A DNA stretch of 64,000 nucleotides from Candidatus Shapirobacteria bacterium (GTDB taxonomy: Bacteria > Patescibacteriota > Microgenomatia > UBA12405). Below are positions 15,448 to 24,012 of the stretch, in pieces. The notes beneath the pieces are model-generated. The model was not told the DNA's origin. It searched no databases and saw nothing but the letters and a program-made list of their open reading frames with translations. The stretch spans positions 1 to 64,000 of the forward strand of contig DPKG01000014.1 in assembly GCA_003542615.1 (NCBI GenBank). The letters run 5' to 3'. A program made the translations under genes and the position numbers. Numbering within the stretch: the first letter of the stretch is position 1; each line of letters starts with the position of its first letter.

Positions 15448-16077
15448 ATGGCTATAAGAAAAAAACTAATCAAAAGACTTAAAAGAATACAGGAGGAATT
15501 GAATATTCCCCATATTCCAATTACGAGACTGGAAAATCTCAGTATTGAAACCAGAAAAGCCTTTGATGAATCAATCAAATACTTGATGGTTAAGCGCGGT
15601 TTGTTTAAAAAAGTTAAGGTAAGACGGGATTATTTGAAACTATGGCGTCACAGAGAGAATCAGATAGTTTTGCCGATTAACTGGCGATATATTTTGAGCA
15701 TACCCTTTATTTATGGGATGATTGTGCCGGCAATTGTGTGGAATTTAGGACTGGAAATTTATCATCAAATTTGTTTCCGGCTTTATGGAATTCCACTGGT
15801 TGATGCGGAAAAATACTTTATTTATGACCGACAATTAATGTCATATTTAAACTGGTGGGAAAAAATAAATTGTTATTATTGTTCGTATGTAAACAACCTG
15901 ATTAGTTACAGTTCTGAAATTGGCGGAAGAACCGAGCGTTATTGGTGTCCGATTAAATATTTCAGACGGGTAAATAATGCCCATTCTCAATATCCGAAAT
16001 TTATTGACGGGAAAAACAAAGATGAGATTTATGAAAAGTGGGGTTTGCTTCGTAATTTTTCTGATATTGATAAATAG
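15448..16077 (+). CDS. Conserved hypothetical membrane protein with CYYC motif
   Basis: 209 residues: a basic N-terminal 70 residues, a hydrophobic pair near residues 80-110 (YILSIPFIYGMIVPAIVWNL), then a conserved soluble part with IYDRQLMSYLN, NCYYCSY and RTERYWCPIKYFRR and a histidine in NAHSQYPKFIDG. I recall the same C-YCSY...RTE-YWCPIKH pattern in uncharacterised proteins of other phyla; the cysteines may bind metal. No function is known. TACAAT lies 7 nt upstream of the start. Confidence 0.7.
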   Translation: MAIRKKLIKRLKRIQEELNIPHIPITRLENLSIETRKAFDESIKYLMVKRGLFKKVKVRRDYLKLWRHRENQIVLPINWRYILSIPFIYGMIVPAIVWNLGLEIYHQICFRLYGIPLVDAEKYFIYDRQLMSYLNWWEKINCYYCSYVNNLISYSSEIGGRTERYWCPIKYFRRVNNAHSQYPKFIDGKNKDEIYEKWGLLRNFSDIDK

Positions 16078-16111
16078 AGAGACGGTGACAGTGGATTAAA
16101 ATATTGATAAG

Positions 16112-16675
16112 ATGATAGTAATGAATGATGAGGAGAAAAAAGTAAATCCAACAGAAGAAATAACCGATGACGGGATGGAGGAAAAAGTATTAATGGTTTG
16201 GGAAGCGGCTGAGAGAGCGTTTAAGAGAAGGGATAGGGATTTTTGGATAACGGCTATTGCGATATTGGTATTAGTGGGAGTGATATTTTTTATGATTGGA
16301 GAATTTTTTCTGGTGATTGCACTGGCATCGATTTTATTTTTGGCATATGTACTTTCGACGGTACCTCCGGAGAATGTGGTCTGTAAAATTACAAATAGGG
16401 GGATATATTTCGGAGATTCGCATTATGGTTGGGACTTGTTGGAAAGGTTTTGGTTTAAAAAATCTTTGGATAGTGACGCGGTATTTTTTGAGACTAGGTT
16501 GAGATTTCCCAGACAGGTATCGATGATAATCGATAAGTCAAGTGAAGAGAAAATTAAAGAAATTGTTATAAAGAGAATTCCGATGATGGAAAGTTCACCT
16601 TCAACAGTTGATAAGCTGACCAATTGGTTTGCCCAAAGATTGCCTTTGGAGGATAGAAAGGAAAAATCCGAATAA
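16112..16675 (+). CDS. Two-TM protein of a family common in CPR genomes
   Basis: 187 residues: an acidic N-terminus, WEAAERAFKRRDRDFW, two adjacent membrane segments (about residues 47-65 and 70-88), then STVPPENVVCKITNRGIYFG and a C-terminal beta-rich and helical part ending with an acidic tail. The pattern KRDR-FW, two TM helices, PPE-V---IT--G is one I associate with uncharacterised Patescibacteria proteins, often beside tRNA genes as here. Function unknown. ATG 16121 is an alternative start. Confidence 0.6.
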   Translation: MIVMNDEEKKVNPTEEITDDGMEEKVLMVWEAAERAFKRRDRDFWITAIAILVLVGVIFFMIGEFFLVIALASILFLAYVLSTVPPENVVCKITNRGIYFGDSHYGWDLLERFWFKKSLDSDAVFFETRLRFPRQVSMIIDKSSEEKIKEIVIKRIPMMESSPSTVDKLTNWFAQRLPLEDRKEKSE

Positions 16676-16717
16676 AGAAGAAATTGAAGGATTTTTGAGG
16701 TATAATTCAACATTATT

Positions 16718-16789
16718 GCGCCCATAGTTTAATGGATAGAATAGCGGTTTGCGGAACCGTTGATCCGGGTTCGATTCCTGGTGGGCGCA
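16718..16789 (+). tRNA. tRNA-Arg(GCG)
   Basis: 72 nt. The acceptor GCGCCCA pairs with TGGGCGC, the anticodon loop TTGCGGA gives GCG, the T-loop is GGTTCGATTCC, and the discriminator is A without encoded CCA. A TATAAT at 16701-16706 fits its promoter. GCG is an uncommon anticodon; most bacteria read CGN with ACG. Confidence 0.9.
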
Positions 16790-16819
16790 CATATTAAAGC
16801 CATTGTTTTGGTGAATTTT

Positions 16820-16903
16820 GGAGGGTTGGCCGAGTGGTTTATGGCGCACGCTTCGAAAGCGTGTGGGCGAAAGCCCGCAGAGGTTCAAATCCTCTACCCT
16901 CCG
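16820..16903 (+). tRNA. tRNA-Ser(CGA)
   Basis: 84 nt, class II. The acceptor GGAGGGT pairs with ACCCTCC, the anticodon loop TTCGAAA gives CGA, the long variable arm is TGGGCGAAAGCCCGC, and the discriminator is G. No CCA is encoded (CTA follows). A hypothetical gene starts 5 nt behind it. Confidence 0.94.
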
Positions 16904-16908
16904 CTAAA

Positions 16909-17580
16909 ATGATAAATCTAAAAGATAAACTTTCCCACATCATTACTTCAAGGCCAGATGTAATTCAGTTTGCCAAAGACAGGAAGTATGAAGAGGCATG
17001 GATTATTAAATTAAGTGACAAAAAGCCAACTGAAGTAGACATTGAAAGATATTTAAAAAAAGACAAGTTTGAAACGATAATTGTTGAATATATTTGGAAT
17101 TCCCAAGACGATAATAATCGGTTTGTTTTGACTTTGTTTCTTGACAAAAAATGTAAACTTCAGGACCCAAAGAAATTTATCGAGATATCGTTAGATCTTT
17201 TCTATACTTATTCTAATTTCGAGGATTTTTTGAACATTATTGATAATCAGATTATTGGATCGGAATATTTACTGTTAAATCAAACTGACTCGATAAATTT
17301 AGGTGTTTTTAATTATTGGCTGTCGGTAGGACCAGTTGATCTATGGAGTAAAAAAGAAATATATGACTTTGAAAAAATTAAATCAAAAATAAAAACACGA
17401 CCGGAAATTGAAAGAACAGATCTAAACTATCAAGGATTGTTGTTTAGGTTTAACGTAAGTGGAATTCTTGATGGTCCTTATTATGGAATTAAAACCCCGT
17501 GTTGTAACAAAATTGGAAATGATTGGGTGATAGACTTTGATAAAGTTGAATATTGGACTAAATTGATGTTAGGGATATAA
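16909..17580 (+). CDS. Hypothetical protein, single-gene cargo behind tRNA-Ser(CGA)
   Basis: 223 residues with no domain I recognise. It is a soluble, aromatic- and acid-rich alpha/beta sequence without signal or membrane segments; a CC pair stands in KTPCCNKIGNDW near residue 200. The start ATG is 5 nt after the tRNA, and no promoter-like hexamer fits between, so it is probably transcribed through the tRNA and freed by tRNA 3' processing. Its stop codon lies inside copy B of the 38-bp element. Composition is AT-rich, without the G-rich coding strand of its neighbours, which suggests acquired DNA. Confidence 0.7.
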   Translation: MINLKDKLSHIITSRPDVIQFAKDRKYEEAWIIKLSDKKPTEVDIERYLKKDKFETIIVEYIWNSQDDNNRFVLTLFLDKKCKLQDPKKFIEISLDLFYTYSNFEDFLNIIDNQIIGSEYLLLNQTDSINLGVFNYWLSVGPVDLWSKKEIYDFEKIKSKIKTRPEIERTDLNYQGLLFRFNVSGILDGPYYGIKTPCCNKIGNDWVIDFDKVEYWTKLMLGI

Positions 17581-17613
17581 GGATAGAAAAGTTCCAAACT
17601 CATCTACTCCGCA
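17576..17613 (+). repeat. 38-bp tRNA-Ser-associated element, copy B
   Basis: Begins TATAAGGATAGAAAAGTTCC and ends CTACTCCGCA. 30 of 38 positions equal copy A. The last 26 bases match the 3' end of the upstream tRNA-Ser(CGA) in about 15 places, including GTTC and CTCCGC, so it may be an attR-like remnant. Confidence 0.72.
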
Positions 17614-17643
17614 ATAATTTATAAAATAAATATAAAAGTATAT

Positions 17644-18927
17644 ATGCAGAAGAAAAAGGGTAATTTCATTATTATGGTATTGGTAATTTTAACTTTGAGT
17701 TTGTATTTATTGTCGAAAGCTGATTTGAAAATATTGTGGAGATATCCCTGGTTGAGCGTAAGTCAGATGATGTCTTTGGTGGGAGTGGTGTTGCTGTCTT
17801 TTACTTTTGTATTGGGGAGTAGGTCGAAGTTTTTGGAAAATTGGTTTGGAGGTTTGGATGAGGTAAATAAAAAACACCAGAGACTTGGTAAAATTTCATA
17901 TTTTTTATTGTTACTTCATCCATTATTGCTGGCAGTAAACGTATTACCAAATGTTAAGGCGGCAACTAATTTTTTATATTTATCCCAAAATAACGTATAT
18001 AACTTTGGAGTATTGGCTTTATATTTGATGACAGCAGTGTTGTTTTTGACATTGGTGACAAATTTGCCTTATCACATCTGGATAGTGAGTCATGATTTTA
18101 TGGGTTTGGTGCTACTTTTGGGAATTTTTCATGTGTTTTTGGTTGAAAGTGATGTGTCTCATTATTTACCTTTAAGGGGGTGGATACTTTTTATGTTGGG
18201 AACGGGGTTTTATTTTTATATTTATAAAGTATTTTTATATAAATGGTTGGGGCCAAAACATGAATATTTGGTTAAAAGAGTAAAAAAAATCGGGGATATT
18301 TTGGAGATATATTTGGAGGCAAAATCAAAACCGATAGCTTTTTTCCCCGGTCAATTTGTCTATTTGAGTTTTGATGATCCGGAATTAAGAGAGGCGCATC
18401 CTTTTACTTTTTCTTCGTCGCCTGATAATAAAATCGTGCGTTTTTCCGTGAAAATATTGGGTGATTATACTTCGAAATTGAAAAAATTGGTGCCGGGAAC
18501 AAAAGCAGTAATTTGGGGAGCGCATGGAAGGATGTATCAGGGGTTTTATGCAAATAAGGAGGTGGTGTGTATTGCCGGAGGAATAGGGATTACACCATTT
18601 TTGAGTTTGTTGGAATACGAAATAAACCATCCAAAAAAGAGAAAGATTGATTTGTTTTATAGTGTAAAATCAAAAAACGAGGCGGTATATGACCGGGAAT
18701 TAGAGGAATGGGAAAATAGATTGGAGAGATTTATTTATCATCCAAATTTTGGTGATTCAAAACCAAGATTAACTATGGCAAAAATTAAAAAGACTATCGG
18801 ATCGGTAGAAAATAAACGGTTTTACCTGTGCGGTCCGACATCAATGATGAAGAGTATGATAAAACAATTAAAAAATATTGGGGTAAAGAATAATTCGATA
18901 ATATTTGAGGATTTCAATTTTAAATAA
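17644..18927 (+). CDS. Ferric reductase-like transmembrane protein with FAD/NAD(P) domains
   Basis: 427 residues. About six membrane helices fill residues 5-205, with histidines placed for heme binding (KKHQRLGK, LLLHPLLL, LPYHIWIVSHDFMG, GIFHVFL). A ferredoxin-NADP reductase-like part follows: the FAD site HPFTFSSSP, the pyrophosphate-binding VCIAGGIGITPFLS and the C-terminal FYLCGPTSMMKSM. It would pass electrons from NAD(P)H through FAD and heme across the membrane, to Fe(III), oxygen or another acceptor. TATAAA is 7 nt before the start. The gene precedes clpB but has no obvious functional tie. Confidence 0.87.
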   Translation: MQKKKGNFIIMVLVILTLSLYLLSKADLKILWRYPWLSVSQMMSLVGVVLLSFTFVLGSRSKFLENWFGGLDEVNKKHQRLGKISYFLLLLHPLLLAVNVLPNVKAATNFLYLSQNNVYNFGVLALYLMTAVLFLTLVTNLPYHIWIVSHDFMGLVLLLGIFHVFLVESDVSHYLPLRGWILFMLGTGFYFYIYKVFLYKWLGPKHEYLVKRVKKIGDILEIYLEAKSKPIAFFPGQFVYLSFDDPELREAHPFTFSSSPDNKIVRFSVKILGDYTSKLKKLVPGTKAVIWGAHGRMYQGFYANKEVVCIAGGIGITPFLSLLEYEINHPKKRKIDLFYSVKSKNEAVYDRELEEWENRLERFIYHPNFGDSKPRLTMAKIKKTIGSVENKRFYLCGPTSMMKSMIKQLKNIGVKNNSIIFEDFNFK

Positions 18928-18954
18928 TTAGCAGTAGTTGACATAGACTGCTAA
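18928..18954. promoter_or_regulatory. CIRCE-like operator of clpB
   Basis: TTAGCAGTA-N9-GACTGCTAA: the same altered arms as before groES, with the classical 9-nt spacer. The -35 box of the clpB promoter lies inside the spacer, so repressor binding would occlude RNA polymerase. Confidence 0.85.
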
Positions 18955-18966
18955 TAATACTAAAAT
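18938..18966 (+). promoter_or_regulatory. clpB promoter
   Basis: -35 TTGACA (18938-18943), 17-bp spacer, -10 TAAAAT (18961-18966). The predicted start site at about 18973 coincides with the second in-frame ATG of clpB (18974), so the mRNA is probably leaderless. Confidence 0.8.
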
Positions 18967-18967
18967 A

Positions 18968-21568
18968 ATGAGTATGCAGCAACCTCAGTTTACCCAACTG
19001 GCCAGTGAAACTATTCAGAGGGCAATAGATTTGGCCAGCAAAAACAAAAATCCAAGTACGGAGGAAATTCATCTATTGAAGGCTTTGGCGGATATAGACG
19101 GAGTTTCCCGGGAAATTATTAAAAAAATCAGTGATAGCGTAGAAAATGTGGAAAAAGATTTGGAAGCAAGAATAGACCAATTACCGATAGTCGAGGGCAG
19201 TAACGAAAGCGTGTCGATATCGGTCCAATTGCAGAGGATTATGCAAAAAGTAGTGGAAGAAAGTCAGAAGTTGGGTGATTCGTATATTTCGCAGGAAATG
19301 CTGTTGTGGAGTCTGGCAGAAAACGGAAGTGATGAAATAAAAAATATTTTAAAACAAAATAAATTGGAGAGTTCCATTATTAAAAAAGAAATATTAGAAT
19401 TAAGAGGAGGTAAAAAAGTGGATTCGGAAAGTAAAGAAAATACCTATAAATCGCTGGATAAATATACAACCGACCTGACAGCGTTGGCTGAGATGGGTAA
19501 ATTGGATCCGGTAATTGGCAGGGAAGAGGAAATCAGAAGGGTAATGCAGGTATTGTCGAGAAGAACGAAAAATAATCCGGTTTTGGTGGGAGATCCGGGG
19601 GTAGGAAAAACAGCAATTGCGGAAGGATTGGCCAACAGAATAATGAGCGGAGATGTACCGGAATCATTAAAGAATAAAAAACTATTATCTTTGGAAATAT
19701 CGTCACTTTTGGCAGGAGCCAAATTTAGGGGAGAGTTTGAAGAAAGGTTAAAGACAGTGATTGATGAAGTAGTAAAGGCGGAAGGTAAGGTAATTTTGTT
19801 TATTGATGAACTGCATACTATTGTGGGAGCCGGCGGAGCGGAAGGATCGGTGGATGCCAGCAATATGCTTAAACCCGGGTTGGCCAGAGGAACACTGAGA
19901 GTGATTGGAGCAACAACTATGGGTGAATACCGAAAATATGTGGAAAAAGATCCGGCTTTGGAAAGAAGATTTCAACCAATAATGGTAGATGAGCCAAGTG
20001 TAGATAGCACAATTTCAATATTGAGAGGCTTGAAGGAAAAATATGAGGTACATCATGGGATAAAAATTACTGATACGGCATTGGTGGCAGCGGCAAAATT
20101 ATCGAATAGATATATAAGAGATCGGTATTTACCCGATAAAGCCATCGATTTGGTCGATGAAGCGGCTTCGGGATTACGGATACAGATGGAATCCAGTCCT
20201 TCCGAAATTGATATTTTGGAAAGAAAAACCAGACAATTGGAAATAGAGGAAAAGGCTTTGAAGAAAGAAGGGACTGCGGCAACTAAAGACAGATTGAAGG
20301 AAGTTGAGGCAGAACTAGCTTTTCAAAAGGAAAAATTGAAAGGAGAAAAAAGTAAGTGGCAAAAACAAAAAAAGTTGTTAAATAATGTTCAGGAATTTAG
20401 AAGTGAGGTAGACAAACTAAAACTGGAGTTAGAAAAGGTGGAAAGAGAGGTAAAACTGGATAGGGCGGCGGAAATAAAATACGGAAAGTTACCGGAAGTG
20501 ATGAAAAAACTGGAAGAGGCGGAAAAAGTGTGGAATGAAATCCCTGAGGATGAAAAATTGGTCAGACAGGAGGTAGGCGAAAGCGATATCGCGGCGGTGG
20601 TGTCAAAATGGACAGGGATACCGGTCAATAGATTGCTAAAAGCTGAGACAGCAAAATTAAAAACCTTGGAGGAATTTATCGGCAGAAGAGTTATCGGACA
20701 GGATGAAGTAGTTAGGGCAGTAGCAAACGCGATTAGAAGGTCAAGACTGCATTTGAGTGAAACTGGCAGACCAGTAGCGGTATTTATGTTTTTGGGACCG
20801 ACAGGTGTGGGTAAAACTGAAACGGCTAAGGCCTTGGCGGAACAGCTTTTTAGTGATGAAAAGGCGATGATAAGAATTGATATGTCGGAATATACGGAAG
20901 CCCATACTGTGGCCAGATTGATAGGATCGCCCCCGGGATATGTTGGTTATGATGAAGGAGGGCAATTGACCGAATCGGTAAGAAGAAAACCATATTCGGT
21001 GATTCTTTTGGATGAAATTGAAAAAGCTCATCCGCAAATATTTGGGGTGTTTTTACAGGTATTTGATGAAGGAAGATTGACCGATGGTAAGGGCAGAACG
21101 GTGGATTTTACCAATACGGTAATAATTATGACTTCGAATATCGGCGCAGAAATTATCCAATTATATGCGGGTGATAAGAAAAAAGAATCCAAAAAAATGG
21201 AAACGGAAGTATTTGATTTGGTCAGATCAACCTTTAAGCCGGAGTTTTTGAACAGAATTGATCAAATAATTTTGTTTGAATCATTAAGTAAGGAGCAGTT
21301 GGAAAAAATTGTGGATAATCAGCTTCAAAGAGTGATTGAAAGATTAAAGGAACAAGAAGTTATTTTGACAGTAACGGAAAAAGCGAAGAAGTATTTGGCG
21401 GAAAAAGGTTTTGATCCAATTTTTGGAGCCAGACCATTGCAAAGATTGATACAGAGTGAAGTATTAGATAAAATCGCGATGTTGTTGTTGGATAAAGAAG
21501 AGACTGAGGAGGCAGCAATTATTGTGGATTTACGGGGAAATGAGTTGGTGGCGAGTTTGATGAACTAG
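18968..21568 (+). CDS. clpB: ATP-dependent disaggregase ClpB
   Basis: 866 residues, the normal length. Order of parts: Clp N domain (1-150), first AAA+ module with GDPGVGKTA and FIDELHTIVGAGGAEG, the coiled-coil middle domain (about 400-525) that distinguishes ClpB from ClpA/ClpC, the second AAA+ module with FLGPTGVGKTETAKALAE and LLDEIEKAHP, then the C-terminal D2-small part ending the GARPLQRLIQ signature. ClpB rescues aggregated proteins with DnaK. Heat-shock control follows from the CIRCE-like operator. The first ATG (18968) is only 1 nt behind the -10 box; ATG 18974 (MQQPQFTQLA) is likelier if translation is leaderless. Confidence 0.97.
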   Translation: MSMQQPQFTQLASETIQRAIDLASKNKNPSTEEIHLLKALADIDGVSREIIKKISDSVENVEKDLEARIDQLPIVEGSNESVSISVQLQRIMQKVVEESQKLGDSYISQEMLLWSLAENGSDEIKNILKQNKLESSIIKKEILELRGGKKVDSESKENTYKSLDKYTTDLTALAEMGKLDPVIGREEEIRRVMQVLSRRTKNNPVLVGDPGVGKTAIAEGLANRIMSGDVPESLKNKKLLSLEISSLLAGAKFRGEFEERLKTVIDEVVKAEGKVILFIDELHTIVGAGGAEGSVDASNMLKPGLARGTLRVIGATTMGEYRKYVEKDPALERRFQPIMVDEPSVDSTISILRGLKEKYEVHHGIKITDTALVAAAKLSNRYIRDRYLPDKAIDLVDEAASGLRIQMESSPSEIDILERKTRQLEIEEKALKKEGTAATKDRLKEVEAELAFQKEKLKGEKSKWQKQKKLLNNVQEFRSEVDKLKLELEKVEREVKLDRAAEIKYGKLPEVMKKLEEAEKVWNEIPEDEKLVRQEVGESDIAAVVSKWTGIPVNRLLKAETAKLKTLEEFIGRRVIGQDEVVRAVANAIRRSRLHLSETGRPVAVFMFLGPTGVGKTETAKALAEQLFSDEKAMIRIDMSEYTEAHTVARLIGSPPGYVGYDEGGQLTESVRRKPYSVILLDEIEKAHPQIFGVFLQVFDEGRLTDGKGRTVDFTNTVIIMTSNIGAEIIQLYAGDKKKESKKMETEVFDLVRSTFKPEFLNRIDQIILFESLSKEQLEKIVDNQLQRVIERLKEQEVILTVTEKAKKYLAEKGFDPIFGARPLQRLIQSEVLDKIAMLLLDKEETEEAAIIVDLRGNELVASLMN

Positions 21569-21619
21569 GGTTTTGTAGGGAACTTATGTTGATATTTTAA
21601 GGTAAAATAGAGCAATCCT

Positions 21620-21691
21620 GTGCCCGTAGTTAAATGGATAGAATTCTCCCCTCCGAAGGGAGTGATGTGGGTTCAAGTCCCACCGGGCATA
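21620..21691 (+). tRNA. tRNA-Arg(CCG)
   Basis: 72 nt. The acceptor GTGCCCG pairs with CGGGCAT (one G-U), the anticodon stem CTCCC/GGGAG encloses CTCCGAA giving CCG, the T-arm is GTGGG-TTCAAGT-CCCAC, and the discriminator is A without encoded CCA. Confidence 0.9.
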
Positions 21692-21729
21692 CTTTTTTCA
21701 GTTTTGTTTTAAAATTTAAAATAAAAATT

Positions 21730-22746
21730 ATGGGAAGTAATAAAAGTGCAGCAATAAATACAGGAGAAGATTTTAAAAAAGTAAAGGATTTGAGAGGACG
21801 GGAGAAAAATATTATTGACGATATTTACAGGGAAACAGGATTTGAGATTGGTGAATTGATATGGAGTTCGGATTATTTTGGATCCGGGGTAGTTGGGGCT
21901 GTGACTTATAGGGGAAAATATAAGAATAAAAAAGCAGTACTAAAAATCCAAGGAGCAAAGCCGGCAATATCGGAGGTGGAGATGATTGAAAGTTTCGAAA
22001 AACAGAATAAAAGCAAATTAATTAGGACACCGAAAATATTTTGGCGAAAAAAGTGGAATGACAAAAGTCAATATGAGGCCATAATTATGGAGGAAATATG
22101 GGGGAACAAAATTGTAGAGGAAGGAAAGATAAGCGGAAAAGAAAATATAAAAGAATTTTTTGATATTTATCGTGAGTATAGGGATAAATGTATAAGAAAA
22201 CCGTGGTTGGGAAAAGAGAAAAACAAAGAAAAGATTGGAGAGATGATAGAAAAAGCTTGGCAGTTAAGTTTGAAGATAAAACCGGAATCCCCTTTTCGTA
22301 GAGGTAGTAATAAAGAATTGGCATCTACAGCGGCAAGTTTGCTGGAAAAAACTTGGGGAGAGACAGAAAAAGAATTTGTGCACGGTCATTTGTCGGTGAA
22401 TGATATAAAAAAGCAAGGAAGTGAGGTAATTATTTTTTCGAATTTGTTTTGGAAGTGGAAATATCCTTTTTATGATGCGGTATTTGGCTATCATTGGCAA
22501 ATTTATTCTCTACATAAAATTGCAGGGATTGGTCCGGAATTAATTGAAGAACAAAGAAATTTGTGGCTGGAAGAAATTTATAAGTTGGGAGATAGAAAAT
22601 TAATCGGTGCGGCCTTGCTGGAAAGAGCAATAGCCGGTTTATTGCTGGATAGTTTTGCCTATATTGACAGTAATAATCCGGTGGCAGGATATTTGGTGGA
22701 GGCGACTAGAGCTGAAGTTAAAAGATTGATTAAAGAATTAGAGTAA
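21730..22746 (+). CDS. Aminoglycoside-phosphotransferase/protein-kinase-like protein, probably degenerate
   Basis: 338 residues. The N-lobe looks kinase-like: a glycine-rich GSGVVGAVTYRG, the lysine strand AVLKIQGA and a glutamate in SEVEMIES; the hinge is IIMEEIWG. The catalytic loop is FVHGHLSVNDI, where the usual HGD-x-x-x-x-N has lost its aspartate, and the following metal-binding aspartate is replaced (IIFSNLF). So it may be a pseudokinase or bind substrate without phosphotransfer. The start ATG 21730 has TAAAAT 7 nt upstream and lies 38 nt behind tRNA-Arg(CCG). Confidence 0.6.
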   Translation: MGSNKSAAINTGEDFKKVKDLRGREKNIIDDIYRETGFEIGELIWSSDYFGSGVVGAVTYRGKYKNKKAVLKIQGAKPAISEVEMIESFEKQNKSKLIRTPKIFWRKKWNDKSQYEAIIMEEIWGNKIVEEGKISGKENIKEFFDIYREYRDKCIRKPWLGKEKNKEKIGEMIEKAWQLSLKIKPESPFRRGSNKELASTAASLLEKTWGETEKEFVHGHLSVNDIKKQGSEVIIFSNLFWKWKYPFYDAVFGYHWQIYSLHKIAGIGPELIEEQRNLWLEEIYKLGDRKLIGAALLERAIAGLLLDSFAYIDSNNPVAGYLVEATRAEVKRLIKELE

Positions 22747-22753
22747 AAAATTG

Positions 22754-23347
22754 TTATTCTGTGGGAGCAAACTGTTTTAGCATTTCCTGATAATTTGGTG
22801 TTTCTTGGGAAAGATCAATAAAATTGATACCGGAAGGCGGCAGGAAATCGGAGTCTGAAACAGTGACCGGAGTACAGTTGTAATTATATTTCTGCTCAAA
22901 ATCAAGCTTGGGGGTATCGGTATCGGGTGATGATTGATCATCTTCTACATCCGGACTTTCTTGAGATTGAGTCTTGGCAAGACTCATTTTAAAACCAGTA
23001 TCGGGAACCTGGTCGTTCCAGGTATAGACTAATTCGCCGTCACTGACAGAGCGGAATACCATGGATTCTTCCGAGGTTTTAGAGTTTACAGTTTGGGAGA
23101 ATTTTTGGCCGTCGATTAACATTTCACCTGAAGTACTATTCCCCTGTTCATCGGTATAACTCCAGGTACATTTTTGGGCTGATCCGAGACCCATAAGGTC
23201 TTTGAGAGATCGGGCAACTGATTCTGATTGGGAGGGAGTTTGGTTTTGACTGGTGGTATCAGAATTATCGGGTTGAGCGGTCGGATTTAGGCTACAGGCA
23301 GATAAAAGTAAGGTGGCAGAAAGAAGGGTGAGGATTTGTTTTTTCAT
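22754..23347 (-). CDS. Lipoprotein of unknown function
   Basis: 197 residues. The signal peptide ends in the lipobox LLLSAC, so the mature protein would be lipid-anchored at Cys18. A Ser/Thr/Gln-rich linker follows, then a beta-rich domain containing KCTWSYTDEQGNSTSGEM and a second cysteine in YNYNCTPV that may pair with it. The pattern resembles small extracytoplasmic beta-barrel lipoproteins found widely in CPR bacteria. It is convergent with the kinase-like gene, 7 bp apart. Confidence 0.7.
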   Translation of the reverse strand: MKKQILTLLSATLLLSACSLNPTAQPDNSDTTSQNQTPSQSESVARSLKDLMGLGSAQKCTWSYTDEQGNSTSGEMLIDGQKFSQTVNSKTSEESMVFRSVSDGELVYTWNDQVPDTGFKMSLAKTQSQESPDVEDDQSSPDTDTPKLDFEQKYNYNCTPVTVSDSDFLPPSGINFIDLSQETPNYQEMLKQFAPTE

Positions 23348-23435
23348 TGAGTGAGTAAGATTTATAACTATAATAGTTTAACATTTTTGGAAAACCAATA
23401 AAAAGAGAGCGGATTTTAAAGGTATAATATGTAAG

Positions 23436-23918
23436 ATGACAAGAGGAACAAAAATTAGTGAAGAATTATATTACGACGAGAGATCGGCGGGAGGTTTGGT
23501 GTTTCGTAGAGACGAAGGTAAGATTAAATGGATGGTGATTCAAACTATGAGCCGAAAGAATCCTAAAAAAACTTTTTTTAAATTCCCAAAAGGTCACCTG
23601 AAAGAAAGAGAATTTTTAAAACAGGCGGCGCTAAGAGAAGTGGAAGAAGAGGCAAAAATAAAGGCAAGAATTATGGCTAAATTGGGATCGTGGAATTATG
23701 TGATGTGGGACAAATTGACCAAGAAAAAAACGATTAAGAAAGTAACGTTTTTTTTGATGGAATATAGGGAGGAAAGTAACTTGAAATATTTTGATCAAGA
23801 GAGAGTGGTGGGAAGAGGGTGGTTTGATTTTGAAGAAGCCTTGGGAAAACTGGCTTATGACTCGGAAAAGATACTTTTGAAAAAGGCTAAAAATAAACTA
23901 GAATCGATGGTAAAATAA
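23436..23918 (+). CDS. NUDIX hydrolase
   Basis: 160 residues. The Nudix box is GHLKERE-x7-REVEEEAKI, matching GX5EX7REUXEEXGU except that the last Gly is Ala. It begins SAGGLVFRRDEGKIKW, typical of the fold. It would cleave a nucleoside diphosphate linked to another moiety; the substrate cannot be deduced. TATAAT ends 7 nt before the ATG, one of the clearest leaderless candidates. tRNA-Ser(GGA) follows 8 bp downstream. Confidence 0.88.
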   Translation: MTRGTKISEELYYDERSAGGLVFRRDEGKIKWMVIQTMSRKNPKKTFFKFPKGHLKEREFLKQAALREVEEEAKIKARIMAKLGSWNYVMWDKLTKKKTIKKVTFFLMEYREESNLKYFDQERVVGRGWFDFEEALGKLAYDSEKILLKKAKNKLESMVK

Positions 23919-23926
23919 GACACTTA

Positions 23927-24010
23927 GGAGGGGTCGGATAGTGGTTCATTCCACACGCTTGGAAAGCGTGCGCTGTAAAAAGCTCGCGGGTTCGAATCCC
24001 GCCCCCTCCG
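23927..24010 (+). tRNA. tRNA-Ser(GGA)
   Basis: 84 nt, class II. The acceptor GGAGGGG pairs with CCCCTCC, the anticodon loop TTGGAAA gives GGA, the variable arm is long, the T-loop is GGGTTCGAATCCC, and the discriminator is G. The following bases are CCA (24011-24013), and the A of this CCA is the first base of the next gene's ATG. Confidence 0.94.
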
Positions 24011-24012
24011 CC

